Below, piece by piece: positions 54,598 through 63,555 of a stretch of 64,000 nt of DNA; position 1 is the first letter of the stretch, and each line of letters opens with the position of its first letter. The notes under the pieces were generated by a model. The model ran no database searches. It was given only the letters and a program-made list of their open reading frames with translations, and was not told the DNA's origin. This DNA comes from Pseudomonas sp. 31-12 (GTDB lineage Bacteria; Pseudomonadota; Gammaproteobacteria; Pseudomonadales; Pseudomonadaceae): assembly GCF_003151075.1 (NCBI RefSeq), contig NZ_CP029482.1, forward strand, positions 434,001 through 498,000, in the 5' to 3' direction. The position numbers were made by a program, and so were the translations under genes.

Positions 54598-55827
54598 ATG
54601 AGCCAGACACCGTTCAACATTCAGCGCGCCGCCGTGATCGGCGCGGGCACCATGGGCCGTGGCATTGTCATGTGCCTGGCCAACGCCGGCGTCCCGGTGC
54701 AATGGGTGGATAACAATCCGCAGATGCTGGAACAGGCGCTGGCCACCGTGGCGGACACTTACGCACACAATGTGCGACAGGGCCGCATCGATCCGGCTGA
54801 GGCGGACGCGCGGATCGCTCGGGTCACGGCGGCGGCTGATTATGCGGCGATCCGCGATGTTGATCTGGTGATCGAAGCGGTTTACGAAAACCTGGAGCTC
54901 AAGCAAAAAATTTTCCGCGAACTGGACGGACTGCTCAAACCCGAAGCGATTCTGGCCAGCAACACTTCAGCGCTGGATATAGACGCCATCGCCGCGGCGA
55001 CTCGCCGTCCGGCTCAGGTCCTGGGACTGCACTTCTTCAGCCCGGCTCACATCATGAAACTGCTGGAAATCGTCCGCGGCGCGCAGACTTCATCGGCAGT
55101 GCTTGATGCGGCGCTGGAGTTGGGCAAACGCATGGGCAAGGTCAGCGTAGTGGCGGGCAACTGCGACGGTTTCATCGGCAATCGCATGCTCAATACCTAC
55201 GTGCTTGAAGCGCGCAAGATGCTGCTGGAAGGCGCTTATCCCTATCAGGTGGATGCGGCGTTGCAAGGCTTCGGTTTTGCCATGGGGCCGTTTCGCATGT
55301 ACGACGTGGTTGGCGTCGATCTGGGATGGCGCGCTCGGGAGTTGGCGGGTACAGGGCAGGATGCGCCCGAGGTTCAGGTGGACAACCGTCTGTGCGAATT
55401 GGGGCGTTTTGGTCAAAAGAGCGGCAACGGCTATTACCACTACGAGCCAGGTAGCCGACAGGCTGAGCACGATCCGGAAGTCGATGCGCTGGTGTTACAG
55501 GTCAGCGAAGGGTTGGGCTTCCAGCGTCGCGAGATCAGCCCTGAAGAGATTCTCGAGCGCTGCCTGCTGGCACTGGTCAATGAAGGGGCGAAGATCCTTC
55601 AGGAAGGTATTGCGGGGTCGGCGCACGACATCGATCTGGTGTACCTCAACGGCTACGGTTTCCCGGCGGATAAGGGCGGGCCGATGGCGTGGGCGGACCA
55701 GCAAGGGCTGGCGGATATTCATCAGCGGTTGATGGCGCTGGAGACCCGCCAGGGTGATCACTGGAAGCCGGCGCGGTTGATTGGTGAGTTGGAGGCGGCA
55801 GGTAAGGGCTTTTTGGCAGGTGATTGA
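54598..55827 (+). CDS. 3-hydroxyacyl-CoA dehydrogenase
   Basis: A 409-residue NAD-dependent dehydrogenase. The Rossmann motif AAVIGAGTMGRGIVMCLANA lies at residues 11-30. ASNTSALDIDAIAAATRRPA and LHFFSPAHIMKLLEIVRG carry the catalytic His, NCDGFIGNRML the next block, and a second C-terminal 3HCDH domain follows near 300-400 (GGPMAWADQQGL). It resembles the dehydrogenase half of FadB without the hydratase. It precedes a thioesterase after a REP pair, a link to fatty-acid or aromatic degradation. Substrate unknown. Confidence 0.87.
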   Translation: MSQTPFNIQRAAVIGAGTMGRGIVMCLANAGVPVQWVDNNPQMLEQALATVADTYAHNVRQGRIDPAEADARIARVTAAADYAAIRDVDLVIEAVYENLELKQKIFRELDGLLKPEAILASNTSALDIDAIAAATRRPAQVLGLHFFSPAHIMKLLEIVRGAQTSSAVLDAALELGKRMGKVSVVAGNCDGFIGNRMLNTYVLEARKMLLEGAYPYQVDAALQGFGFAMGPFRMYDVVGVDLGWRARELAGTGQDAPEVQVDNRLCELGRFGQKSGNGYYHYEPGSRQAEHDPEVDALVLQVSEGLGFQRREISPEEILERCLLALVNEGAKILQEGIAGSAHDIDLVYLNGYGFPADKGGPMAWADQQGLADIHQRLMALETRQGDHWKPARLIGELEAAGKGFLAGD

Positions 55828-55849
55828 TACAGCGCTTTTGAAGGCCTCT

Positions 55850-55940
55850 CCGCGAGCAAGCCCGCTCCCACAAGGAACGCGGTCGTGCACGAACGCTGTG
55901 TCCATTGCAGATGAACTGTGGGAGCGGGCTTGCTCGCGAA
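55850..55940. repeat. REP pair, family B
   Basis: CCGCGAGCAAGCCCGCTCCC and the inverted GGGAGCGGGCTTGCTCGCGA lie between the dehydrogenase and thioesterase genes, about 40 bp apart. Confidence 0.9.
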
Positions 55941-55997
55941 GAACGATAACGCGGTATTCGCCTTAGACTGGCAATCCAACTCCAGGAATCGACACTG

Positions 55998-56429
55998 ATG
56001 TCCAACCCGATGCCCCAACGCACCGATTACCCGCACTTCCAGCCCATCACCACCCGCTGGCACGACAACGACGCCTATGGCCACGTCAACAACGTCACCT
56101 ACTACAGCTTTTTCGACACCGCGGTGAACACTTACCTGATCGACGTCGGTGGCCTGGATATCCATGACGGCGAGGTGGTGGGTTTTGTGGTGAGTTCGTC
56201 TTGCGATTACTTCGCCTCCATCGCCTTTCCGGACCGGATCGAGATCGGTCTGCGGGTGGGCAAGTTGGGCAACAGCTCGGTGCAATACGAGCTGGCGGTG
56301 TTCAAGGCTGGGGAAGACGAGGCCTGCGCAGCCGGGCGCTTCGTGCATGTTTTTGTGGATCGCGCGTCGAATCAGCCAGTGGCGATTCCTGCCGGGTTGC
56401 GCGGTGCATTGGAGCGGTTGGTCGTTTGA
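55998..56429 (+). CDS. Acyl-CoA thioesterase, 4HBT/YbgC type
   Basis: A 143-residue hotdog thioesterase. TRWHDNDAYGHVNNVTYYSF near residue 15 carries the catalytic Asp and the conserved HVNN segment. It lies in the same direction as the 3-hydroxyacyl-CoA dehydrogenase and probably frees an acid from CoA. The substrate is not shown. A terminator follows. Confidence 0.85.
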   Translation: MSNPMPQRTDYPHFQPITTRWHDNDAYGHVNNVTYYSFFDTAVNTYLIDVGGLDIHDGEVVGFVVSSSCDYFASIAFPDRIEIGLRVGKLGNSSVQYELAVFKAGEDEACAAGRFVHVFVDRASNQPVAIPAGLRGALERLVV

Positions 56430-56434
56430 TGGAC

Positions 56435-56467
56435 AAAAAAATCGCAGCCCTTGGGCTGCGATTTTTT
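56435..56467. terminator. Terminator after the thioesterase gene
   Basis: AAATCGCAGCCC and GGGCTGCGATTTTTT form a stem with a TT loop; A and T runs on both sides make it bidirectional, serving the convergent glycine-zipper gene as well. Confidence 0.92.
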
Positions 56468-56496
56468 ATCTAGCTGTCAGTGATGCCGTTCAGGCC

Positions 56497-56985
56497 TCAA
56501 TGATGACGATTGTGTTTGTGATGTTTGCGATGACCATAGGCATGACCACGGCCCGGGTGGCCGTCACGGTAGTAACGACGATCATCGCGGCCGCCGCGAT
56601 AGGAGCGACGATCATCGTCCTCATCGCTTTTGTTGCCCATGTAGTTACCTAGTGCGCCACCGGCGCCGCCGCCTGCTGCGGAGCCGATCAGGCTGCCGGT
56701 GGTGCCGCCCATGCTGCGGCCGACCACGTTACCGCCTGCTGCGCCCAACGCACCGCCAATGGCGGCTTCGCCACGGCTGCGTTTGTCTGCGCCAACTGCG
56801 CTACCGCCCGCGCCGCCCAGGGCCGCGCCGATGGTGGAACCTGTATTGCCGCCCAGCGATTGACCGACGACCGAGCCAAGAACCCCGCCCAATGCGCCGC
56901 CCACACCTGCTTCGGTGGTGCCTCCGGCAGAAGCGAAGCCACTGACCAGGCCAAGGGACAACAAGAGAATCGAGGAGAACTTCAT
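56497..56985 (-). CDS. Glycine-zipper secreted protein
   Basis: A 162-residue protein with a signal peptide (MKFSSILLLSLGLVSGFASA). Repeats of GxxxGxxxG over residues 25-115 (VGGALGGVLGSVVGQSLGG and similar) suggest packed membrane or envelope helices. An acidic/basic hinge follows (KSDEDDDRRSYRGG) and a His/Lys-rich tail (HRKHHKHNRHH), which could bind metal. Function unknown; related proteins are outer-membrane stress or surface proteins. Confidence 0.75.
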   Translation of the reverse strand: MKFSSILLLSLGLVSGFASAGGTTEAGVGGALGGVLGSVVGQSLGGNTGSTIGAALGGAGGSAVGADKRSRGEAAIGGALGAAGGNVVGRSMGGTTGSLIGSAAGGGAGGALGNYMGNKSDEDDDRRSYRGGRDDRRYYRDGHPGRGHAYGHRKHHKHNRHH

Positions 56986-57142
56986 AGAGGAACCTCAAGG
57001 GGATGACGGCGCGATCCTGAGGCTGTGTCATGGTTGTGACAATCGAAATCCGACGAGTAACACGACTTGAGCACATTTCTATAAGTTGCTGTTTTTTGGG
57101 CGGAACTTAACGGTTTTTCGCCGGTCTTTAGCTACTTCGGAC

Positions 57143-57171
57143 AGGCCGTTTTTGTGAAAAAACGGCCTTTT
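57143..57171 (+). terminator. Plus-strand terminator with no known gene upstream
   Basis: AGGCCGTTTTT and AAAAACGGCCT pair around a short loop and are followed by T residues on the plus strand. No plus-strand gene ends before it; the preceding gene is on the minus strand. Confidence 0.65.
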
Positions 57172-57222
57172 TTGTGGGCGATTGGAAAGTTGCCTGCAGT
57201 TGAACTGGCAGCCGGCATTCTG

Positions 57223-57356
57223 CTGTGGCGAGGGAGCTTGCTCCCGCTGGGTCGCGAAGTGGCCCAAAAAACAGCGAACCCAATCTATCGGTCAGATTGG
57301 GTTGCCAGGTTTGCGGCTGCTGCGCAGCCGAACGGGAGCAAGCTCCCTCGCCACAA
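57223..57356. repeat. REP pair (REPIN), family A
   Basis: CTGTGGCGAGGGAGCTTGCT and the inverted AGCAAGCTCCCTCGCCACAA with inner palindromes GGGTCGCGAAGTGGCCC and GCTGCTGCGCAGC; between the terminator and the FdhF-type gene. Confidence 0.9.
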
Positions 57357-57371
57357 TGGTGGTTGTGTACT

Positions 57372-59720
57372 TTAAGCCGACTTGGCCAAAATCAACCCGG
57401 TCTCACTCGCCATTTCCAGACGGATCGCCACAAACTTCGACGTCGGCGTATGGCTGCCATCCCCGGTGCTTTCCAGCGGCACCAGCGGGTTCACTTCCGG
57501 GTAATACGCAGCAGCCTGCCCTGCAGGAATATCAAACGCCAGCAGGGTAAAGCCCTTCACCCGACGCTCACGGCCATCATCCCAGATCGAAACGATGTCA
57601 GCCTTCTGCCCAGGCTTGAAGCCCAGGCGAATGATGTCAGCTTCGTTCACAAACAACACATCCCGCTGCCCTTTCACGCCACGATAACGGTCATCCAACC
57701 CATAAATCGTGGTGTTGTACTGATCGTGAGAACGCATCGATTGCATGATCAGGTCCGGCAACACGCCGGTGGCGCGGGTGCGTTCGTGCACCAGGTCCTT
57801 CGGCAGGGCGTTCGGCCGGAAATTGGCGCGTCCTGACGGGGTGTTCCACTTGCGCGCACCGGCACTGTTGCCGAGGTAGAAACCGCCTGGATTCTTGATC
57901 TTCTCGTTAAAGTCGCGAAAGCCCGGAATGGTATCGGCGATCAGATCGCGAATGCGGCTGTAATCGGCCACCAGCCAGTTCCAGTCCACCGGTTTGCTGC
58001 CCAGGGTCGCGGCAGCTATGCCGGCGATGATCCACGGCTCCGAGCGCATCTGATTCGACAGTGCCTGCAACTGGCCGTTGGAGGCGTGGACCATGCTGAA
58101 CGAGTCTTCGACGGTCACCGCTTGCGCGCCTTCGGTCTGGATGTCGATGTCGGTACGGCCCAGGCACGGCAGGATCAGCGCGTCTTTACCGTGCGCCAAG
58201 TGGCTGCGGTTGAGCTTGGTGCTGATCTGCACGGTCAGGTCGCAATTGCTCAAGGCCTGGAAGGTGCGCGAGCTGTCCGGGGTTGCCTGGGCGAAGTTGC
58301 CGCCCAAACCGATGAAGACTTTTGCGCGACCGTCGGCCATGGCGTGGATCGCCTCGACCACGTTATGCCCGTTTTCACGCGGCACCTTGAACTGGAAGCG
58401 CCGCTCCAGGGAATCGAGGAACGCCACCGGTGGACGTTCGTTGATGCCCATCGTCCGGTCGCCCTGCACGTTACTGTGGCCGCGCACCGGGCACAGACCG
58501 GCGCCCGGCCGGCCGATGTTGCCGCGCAGCAGCATCAGATTGGCGATTTCCTGGATGGTCGCCACCGAGTGGCGGTGCTGGGTGATGCCCATGGCCCAGC
58601 ACATGATGACGTTCTTGCCTTTGGCGTACATCCGCGCCGCTTGCTCGATTTCTACCAGGGGCAGGCCGGACTGCTCGACGATCTGCTCCCACGAGGTGTC
58701 GTCGACGATGCCCAGGTATTCCAGCACGTTGACGCTGTGTTCATTAAGGAAGTCGTGGTCGAACACCGCAGGCTCACCTGCTTTCTGCGCGTCGCGCTCC
58801 CATTGCAGCAGAAATTTGGCCATGCCGCGCATGATCGCCATGTCGCCGCCCAATGCCGGACGGAAGTACGCGGTGTTGGTCGGCTTGTCGCCGTTGGTGA
58901 GCATCTCGATCGGGTGTTGCGGATGCTGGAAGCGCTCCAGGCCGCGCTCTTTCAGCGGGTTGATGCACACCACTTGAGCGCCGCGTTTAACCGCTTCACG
59001 CAGGGGTTCGAGCATCCGTGGATGGTTGGTGCCCGGGTTCTGGCCCCAGACAAAAATGGCATCCGCATGTTCGAAGTCGTCGAAGGTCACGGTGCCTTTG
59101 CCGACGCCGACACTTTGCGCCAATGCCACACCGCTGGCCTCGTGGCACATGTTCGAGCAGTCGGGGAAGTTGTTGGTGCCGTAGGTGCGCACGAACAATT
59201 GATAGAGGTAGGCCGCTTCGTTGCTGGCGCGGCCTGAGGTATAGAACTCGGCCTGATTCGGGCTCGACAGGCCCTGCAAATGTTTGGCGATCAAGGCGAA
59301 CGCCGCTTCCCAGCTGATCGGCTTGTAGCGATCAGTGTCGGCGTCATAGCTCAATGGCTCGGTCAGGCGACCCTGATATTCCAGCCAATAGTCACTTTGT
59401 TCCAGCAACGAACTGACGCTGTGTTTAGCAAAGAAAGCGCCGTCGACACGCCGTTTGGTCGCTTCCCAGTTCACCGCTTTGGCGCCGTTCTCGCAGAACG
59501 CCACCATGCCGGCTTCGTTGGAATCGCCCCAGGCGCAACCGGGGCAATCGAACCCGCCGTTCTTGTTGGTTTTGAGCATCATGCGCAGGTTTTTCAGCGC
59601 GTTGTCACTGGTCAACCAGGCCCGGGCAACGCTGGCCAGTGCGCCCCAGCCACCGGCCGGGCCTTTGTAGGGCTTGTAGCGAGGGACGGGTTTCTGGTCG
59701 GCTTGACGGTGTTGACTCAC
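57372..59720 (-). CDS. FdhF/YdeP-family molybdopterin oxidoreductase
   Basis: A 782-residue molybdopterin enzyme related to the formate dehydrogenase alpha subunit. GTG at 59720 overlaps the fdhD stop (GTGA), with GGAGAA upstream. DCPGCAW near residue 60 is the only obvious iron-sulfur-type cysteine cluster at the N-terminus. FPDCSNMCHEASG and WGQNPGTNHPRML form the cofactor site, and FDIPAGQAAAYYPEVNPLVP lies near the C-terminus. The YdeP branch includes acid-resistance-linked proteins whose substrate is unknown; formate is only one possibility. No electron-transfer subunit is encoded next to it. Confidence 0.85.
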   Translation of the reverse strand: MSQHRQADQKPVPRYKPYKGPAGGWGALASVARAWLTSDNALKNLRMMLKTNKNGGFDCPGCAWGDSNEAGMVAFCENGAKAVNWEATKRRVDGAFFAKHSVSSLLEQSDYWLEYQGRLTEPLSYDADTDRYKPISWEAAFALIAKHLQGLSSPNQAEFYTSGRASNEAAYLYQLFVRTYGTNNFPDCSNMCHEASGVALAQSVGVGKGTVTFDDFEHADAIFVWGQNPGTNHPRMLEPLREAVKRGAQVVCINPLKERGLERFQHPQHPIEMLTNGDKPTNTAYFRPALGGDMAIMRGMAKFLLQWERDAQKAGEPAVFDHDFLNEHSVNVLEYLGIVDDTSWEQIVEQSGLPLVEIEQAARMYAKGKNVIMCWAMGITQHRHSVATIQEIANLMLLRGNIGRPGAGLCPVRGHSNVQGDRTMGINERPPVAFLDSLERRFQFKVPRENGHNVVEAIHAMADGRAKVFIGLGGNFAQATPDSSRTFQALSNCDLTVQISTKLNRSHLAHGKDALILPCLGRTDIDIQTEGAQAVTVEDSFSMVHASNGQLQALSNQMRSEPWIIAGIAAATLGSKPVDWNWLVADYSRIRDLIADTIPGFRDFNEKIKNPGGFYLGNSAGARKWNTPSGRANFRPNALPKDLVHERTRATGVLPDLIMQSMRSHDQYNTTIYGLDDRYRGVKGQRDVLFVNEADIIRLGFKPGQKADIVSIWDDGRERRVKGFTLLAFDIPAGQAAAYYPEVNPLVPLESTGDGSHTPTSKFVAIRLEMASETGLILAKSA

Positions 59721-60562
59721 GCTTGATTCTCCAATGCCGGGCTGTAGACCCGCGGTGCATTTTTCTGGGGCAGATGGATGAGATTGAGGTTGTGACGACG
59801 AGCCCATTGCACGGCAAGGCCCGTGGGCGACGACAGGCTGACGAGGGTCTGGATGCCTGCGCGCAACACTTTCTGGATCAATTCGAGGCTGCAACGGCTG
59901 GTGACAATCGCCAGGCCGCCTTCAGTCGGGATCTTCTGGCGAATCAACCCGCCGATCAATTTGTCGAGGGCGTTATGCCGGCCAATGTCTTCACGGCCCA
60001 GCAGCAATTCGCCCTGGCCGTTCATGAACACCGCCGCATGCACCGCGCCGGAGTACTGGCCAAGTGGCTGGAACGCACCGATGCGCTGACGCAGGCCATC
60101 GAGCCATTCGGCGGGGGGCAAGGGCGCGCCGGGCAAGACCTTGAGGTCCGGCAATGCCTGTTCCACCGCTTCCACGCCGCAGAGCCCGCAACCGCTGGTG
60201 CCGGCCATTTGCCGACGCTGCTGTTTGAGGTTCCAGAATGCGCGGTTGGCGATGGTCACTTGCGCGTATTGCGCCGAACCCGAGCCGCTGAGTTGCAAGT
60301 CATAGATGTCGGAGGCGTCTTCGATGATGCCGCTGCCGAGACTGAAACCAACGATGAAATCTTCAAGGTCCGTCGGTGTGACCAACATCACCGCCTGGCT
60401 GATGCCGTTATAAGCGATCGCCAACGCAACTTCTTCGGCGAGCGCGGTGCTGGCCGATTCGGTGTATTGAAGGTCGCTGTAGCTGTAGGTCTGGCTGGCG
60501 GCGGGCGCGGGCGCTTCAAAGGCTGGCGCCGCGCAGGCAGGGCGCTTGGCTTTCATGGGCAT
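59717..60562 (-). CDS. fdhD: FdhD sulfur carrier for formate dehydrogenase
   Basis: A 281-residue protein that passes sulfur from a cysteine desulfurase to the molybdenum cofactor of FdhF-type enzymes. The active cysteines are in GTSGCGLCGVEAV near residue 125. AFMNGQGELL-like AVFMNGQGELLLGREDIGRH and IVTSRCSLELIQKVLRAGI are family blocks. It overlaps the oxidoreductase gene by 4 bp, which supports its acting on that enzyme. Confidence 0.9.
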   Translation of the reverse strand: MPMKAKRPACAAPAFEAPAPAASQTYSYSDLQYTESASTALAEEVALAIAYNGISQAVMLVTPTDLEDFIVGFSLGSGIIEDASDIYDLQLSGSGSAQYAQVTIANRAFWNLKQQRRQMAGTSGCGLCGVEAVEQALPDLKVLPGAPLPPAEWLDGLRQRIGAFQPLGQYSGAVHAAVFMNGQGELLLGREDIGRHNALDKLIGGLIRQKIPTEGGLAIVTSRCSLELIQKVLRAGIQTLVSLSSPTGLAVQWARRHNLNLIHLPQKNAPRVYSPALENQA

Positions 60563-60650
60563 CCACCGACGGTTTGGTCAGCTTTAAGCCTAGGCGCGTC
60601 AAGATGTCGCGTCTAATCGCTATTACTGATCTGCCGATAGATGACGTCGA

Positions 60651-61538
60651 TCAAGAAGCTGTCAGCGATTTCTGATAGATCGCAAAACAGGCTTCGGCCA
60701 ATGCCGATCGTGGGGCGCTGCGGCGCATGATCAGCCCAAGCCGGGCAAGGGTCTGGGCGTTTTCGATAGGTTGCAGGCGCAAATGGTCAGTCAGGTTTTC
60801 CAGGCCGCCGTCCAGCGGCATCACCGCGCAGCAGAGGCCGCCGTGCACCGCTTGTAACAATTGGTGGACGGCGTCGGTTTGCAAAAGCGGTTGTGGCGTC
60901 AGGCCACGGCTGTGGAAATTGTGATCAATGGACTGGCGAAAGTGCATGCCACTGGTGAGCATGCCCAAGGGCAGTTCGATCAAGGACTCCCAGCTCAACG
61001 GCGCCTCGCCGAAGCTGAAGAAGCGTTGATCGTAGAGCAGGCCCATGTGGGTTTCGCTGAAAGCCAGGGAATCGAAGCGCTCGTTGTCCAGACGCTCCAG
61101 ATACGACACGCCGAGGTCCAGGCGATTGTTCGCCAGTTGTTCGAGGATTTGTTCCGAGCTCAGGGCCGAGAGTTCGAAGCGCAGGTTCGGGTGTTCGGTG
61201 TGCAGGCGTTGCATCAACGGCAGCGGATCGAAGCTCGACAGCGGCACCACGCCCAGGCGCAGCGTACCGACCAGATTGCCGCGGCAGGCGGCGGCTTCGG
61301 CCTGCAAGCCGTCATAAGCCGCCATCACTGTGCGCGCCCACGCCAGCACGCGCTCGCCCGGCGCGGTAAAACCTTCGAAGCGCTGGCCGCGATTGACCAG
61401 CGGCAGGTCGAGTTCTTCTTCGAGGCTGCGCAGGCGCATGGACAGGGTCGGCTGGGTGATATGACAGCGCGCCGCGGCCTGACCAAAGTGGCGGGTTTCG
61501 TCGAGGGCGATGAGGAATTTGAGCTGCTTGATGTCCAT
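60651..61538 (-). CDS. LysR-family regulator, OxyR-like layout
   Basis: A 295-residue LysR regulator starting [20 protein letters not shown] with the helix-turn-helix at residues 16-45 ([20 protein letters not shown]) and an effector-binding domain from about 90. GGAGCGAAG precedes the ATG. It lies 88 bp before fdhD in the same direction, so control of the fdhD-oxidoreductase pair is likely; the effector is unknown. Confidence 0.87.
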   Translation of the reverse strand: MDIKQLKFLIALDETRHFGQAAARCHITQPTLSMRLRSLEEELDLPLVNRGQRFEGFTAPGERVLAWARTVMAAYDGLQAEAAACRGNLVGTLRLGVVPLSSFDPLPLMQRLHTEHPNLRFELSALSSEQILEQLANNRLDLGVSYLERLDNERFDSLAFSETHMGLLYDQRFFSFGEAPLSWESLIELPLGMLTSGMHFRQSIDHNFHSRGLTPQPLLQTDAVHQLLQAVHGGLCCAVMPLDGGLENLTDHLRLQPIENAQTLARLGLIMRRSAPRSALAEACFAIYQKSLTAS

Positions 61539-61673
61539 CTTCGCTCCAGGGCGCGTGAAGACGCGGATTCTAGCGCTTGGGGGAGGCGGCGTCATTGGTC
61601 GGCTAGTAACCTTGAGTGGCCGGCGTGGTCTAGGCTTTTGCGTCTGGAACCTAAAACCCAAGGAGAGTGCACC

Positions 61674-62114
61674 ATGAGTATTTTTAGCTTTGTGAAAGAA
61701 GCAGGCGAAAAACTTATCGATCTGCTGACGCCGGGCAACGCCAATGCCAGCGAGCAGTTGAAGGAACACATCAACAAGGTCGGCCTGGGTAACCCGAATG
61801 TGCAGGCCACGGTGGATGGCGACAAGGTCACCGTGACGGGTGAAGTCAGCAGTCAGGAAGAGAAGGAAAAGATCCTGCTGGCCGTAGGCAATATCGCCGG
61901 TGTCGGTAGTGTGGATGACCAGATTACAGTGACTGGGCCGGTTGCGAAGGCTGCGGTGTTTGTGACGGTCGTGAAGGGCGACACCCTCAGCGCGATTTCC
62001 CTGCGCGTGTATGGCGATGCCAACAAGTACAACAAAATCTTTGAGGCCAACAAACCGATGCTCAAGCATCCGGACAAGATCTATCCGGGGCAGTCGTTGC
62101 GGATTCCTGAGTAA
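61674..62114 (+). CDS. kbp: BON-LysM protein Kbp/YgaU
   Basis: A 146-residue cytoplasmic protein. The N-terminus [20 protein letters not shown] is followed by a BON domain (about 25-90, [20 protein letters not shown]) and a C-terminal LysM domain (about 97-146, [20 protein letters not shown]). This matches E. coli YgaU/Kbp, a potassium-binding protein induced by stress. AAGGAGAG precedes the ATG. Confidence 0.9.
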   Translation: MSIFSFVKEAGEKLIDLLTPGNANASEQLKEHINKVGLGNPNVQATVDGDKVTVTGEVSSQEEKEKILLAVGNIAGVGSVDDQITVTGPVAKAAVFVTVVKGDTLSAISLRVYGDANKYNKIFEANKPMLKHPDKIYPGQSLRIPE

Positions 62115-62127
62115 GCCTCAAGACCGC

Positions 62128-62222
62128 CATCGCGTGCAGGCTCGCTCCCACAATAGATCTTCGGTGATTACAAAGTTTGTGCACGAAGGAGATCCAGTGT
62201 GGGAGTGAGCCTGCTCGCGATG
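62128..62222. repeat. REP pair, family B, diverged
   Basis: CATCGCGTGCAGGCTCGCTC and the inverted GTGGGAGTGAGCCTGCTCGC, about 50 bp apart, between the convergent kbp and yrfG genes. Confidence 0.82.
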
Positions 62223-62235
62223 CAGGCAACTCGGT

Positions 62236-62898
62236 TTAAAGCCCTGCAATCAACTCCCGATAATCCCCAACCGCGGCAAACTCCGCCGTATCCTTCGGCC
62301 CTTTGCGACTGTCCGGTTCACTCACCGCCAGCAAATGCGCCACTCCAAAACTGCGCGCACTGCGCAGGATCGGCAACGTATCGTCGATAAACAGACTGCG
62401 CGCCGGATCAAAACCTATGTCCGCCTGCAACGCCTCCCAGAACTGCGGATTCTCCTTGGGAAAACCGTAGTCATGCGAGCTGATCAACCGCTCGAAGTAC
62501 GGCGCCAGTTCAATCCGTTCCAGTTTCAATGACAGCGAATCCCGGTGTGCATTGGTGATCATCACCACGCGCTTGCCGGCCTGTTTGATCGCCGCCAGGA
62601 ACGTATCCGCATCCGGGCGCAGGGCGATCAAGTGTGCGGTTTCAAGCTTCAGTTCACGCACCGGCAGTTTCAGCTCGGCGCTCCAGAAATCCAGGCAATA
62701 CCATTGCAACTGACCGGCGTTGCGTTCGAACAGTGGCTGCAATTCCATCTGGGCCATGGCCCGGCTGACCCCGTGCAACTCGGCGTAACGCTGAGGCAGG
62801 TGCTCCATCCAGAAATGGTTGTCGTAGTGCAGGTCCAGCAGCGTGCCGTCCATATCCAACAGAACGGTGTCGATGTCGCGCCAGGGCAGCAGGGACAT
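62236..62898 (-). CDS. yrfG: HAD hydrolase YrfG (GMP/IMP nucleotidase)
   Basis: A 220-residue HAD phosphatase. Motif I VLLDMDGTLLDL near residue 13, motif II MITNAH near 115, motif III Lys in YGFPKENPQFWEAL and motif IV FIDDTLPILR near 172. It aligns with YrfG, a 5'-nucleotidase for GMP/IMP. It diverges from nudE, the same arrangement as in E. coli. Confidence 0.9.
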   Translation of the reverse strand: MSLLPWRDIDTVLLDMDGTLLDLHYDNHFWMEHLPQRYAELHGVSRAMAQMELQPLFERNAGQLQWYCLDFWSAELKLPVRELKLETAHLIALRPDADTFLAAIKQAGKRVVMITNAHRDSLSLKLERIELAPYFERLISSHDYGFPKENPQFWEALQADIGFDPARSLFIDDTLPILRSARSFGVAHLLAVSEPDSRKGPKDTAEFAAVGDYRELIAGL

Positions 62899-62988
62899 AA
62901 AAAACTTCTCCAGCGGTAATAAAGATATCCGAGGTCAACAATCAGGATAGGCCGGGTATAGTAACCCGCTTACGCCAAGGAGCCTTTC

Positions 62989-63555
62989 ATGCGCCAGAAA
63001 CCCACCGTACTCGCCCGCGAGATCGTCGCCACCAGCCGTTTGTTCTGCGTCGAAGAGCTGAAACTGCGCTTTTCCAACGGCGTGGAGCGCACCTACGAGC
63101 GCCTGGTCGGCAAGGGCGCCGGGTATGGCGCGGTGATGATCGTGGCGATGCTCGATGCGGATCACGCCGTGCTGGTCGAGGAATATTGCGGCGGCACCGA
63201 TGCCTATGAGCTGTCGTTGCCCAAAGGCTTGATCGAGCCGGGTGAAGACGTGCTGGCGGCGGCAGAGCGCGAGCTCAAGGAAGAGGCCGGGTATGGCGCG
63301 CGGCAGCTGGAGCATCTGACCGAGTTGTCGTTGTCGCCCGGTTACATGAGCCAGAAAATCCAGGTGGTGCTGGCCACTGACCTGTACGAAGAAAGCCTGG
63401 AGGGCGACGAGCCCGAGCCGATGGGCGTGGACAAGATCAACTTGCGCGAACTCTCGGCCCTTGCGCAGAACCCGCGATTCACGGAGGGCCGTGCCTTGGC
63501 GGCGCTGTACCTGGCCCGTGATCTGCTAACTCAGCGTGGGGTGTTTCTGCCATGA
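62989..63555 (+). CDS. nudE: NudE, ADP-compounds hydrolase
   Basis: A 188-residue Nudix hydrolase that acts on NADH, ADP-ribose and Ap3A. The Nudix box is ELSLPKGLIEPGEDVLAAAE then RELKEEAGYGA, near residues 80-105. AAGGAGC precedes the ATG. The 4-bp overlap (ATGA) with cysQ matches the conserved yrfG/nudE-cysQ grouping. Confidence 0.92.
   Translation: MRQKPTVLAREIVATSRLFCVEELKLRFSNGVERTYERLVGKGAGYGAVMIVAMLDADHAVLVEEYCGGTDAYELSLPKGLIEPGEDVLAAAERELKEEAGYGARQLEHLTELSLSPGYMSQKIQVVLATDLYEESLEGDEPEPMGVDKINLRELSALAQNPRFTEGRALAALYLARDLLTQRGVFLP

Noticed and set aside
52618..54906. 762-codon open frame on the minus strand
   Set aside because: It is antisense to the recQ-type gene, has no recognisable domain and reflects high-GC codon bias of the real gene.
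60563..60650. Divergent or separate promoter between fdhD and the LysR gene
   Set aside because: Both genes point the same way and no site stands out in 88 bp; whether they form one transcript cannot be told.
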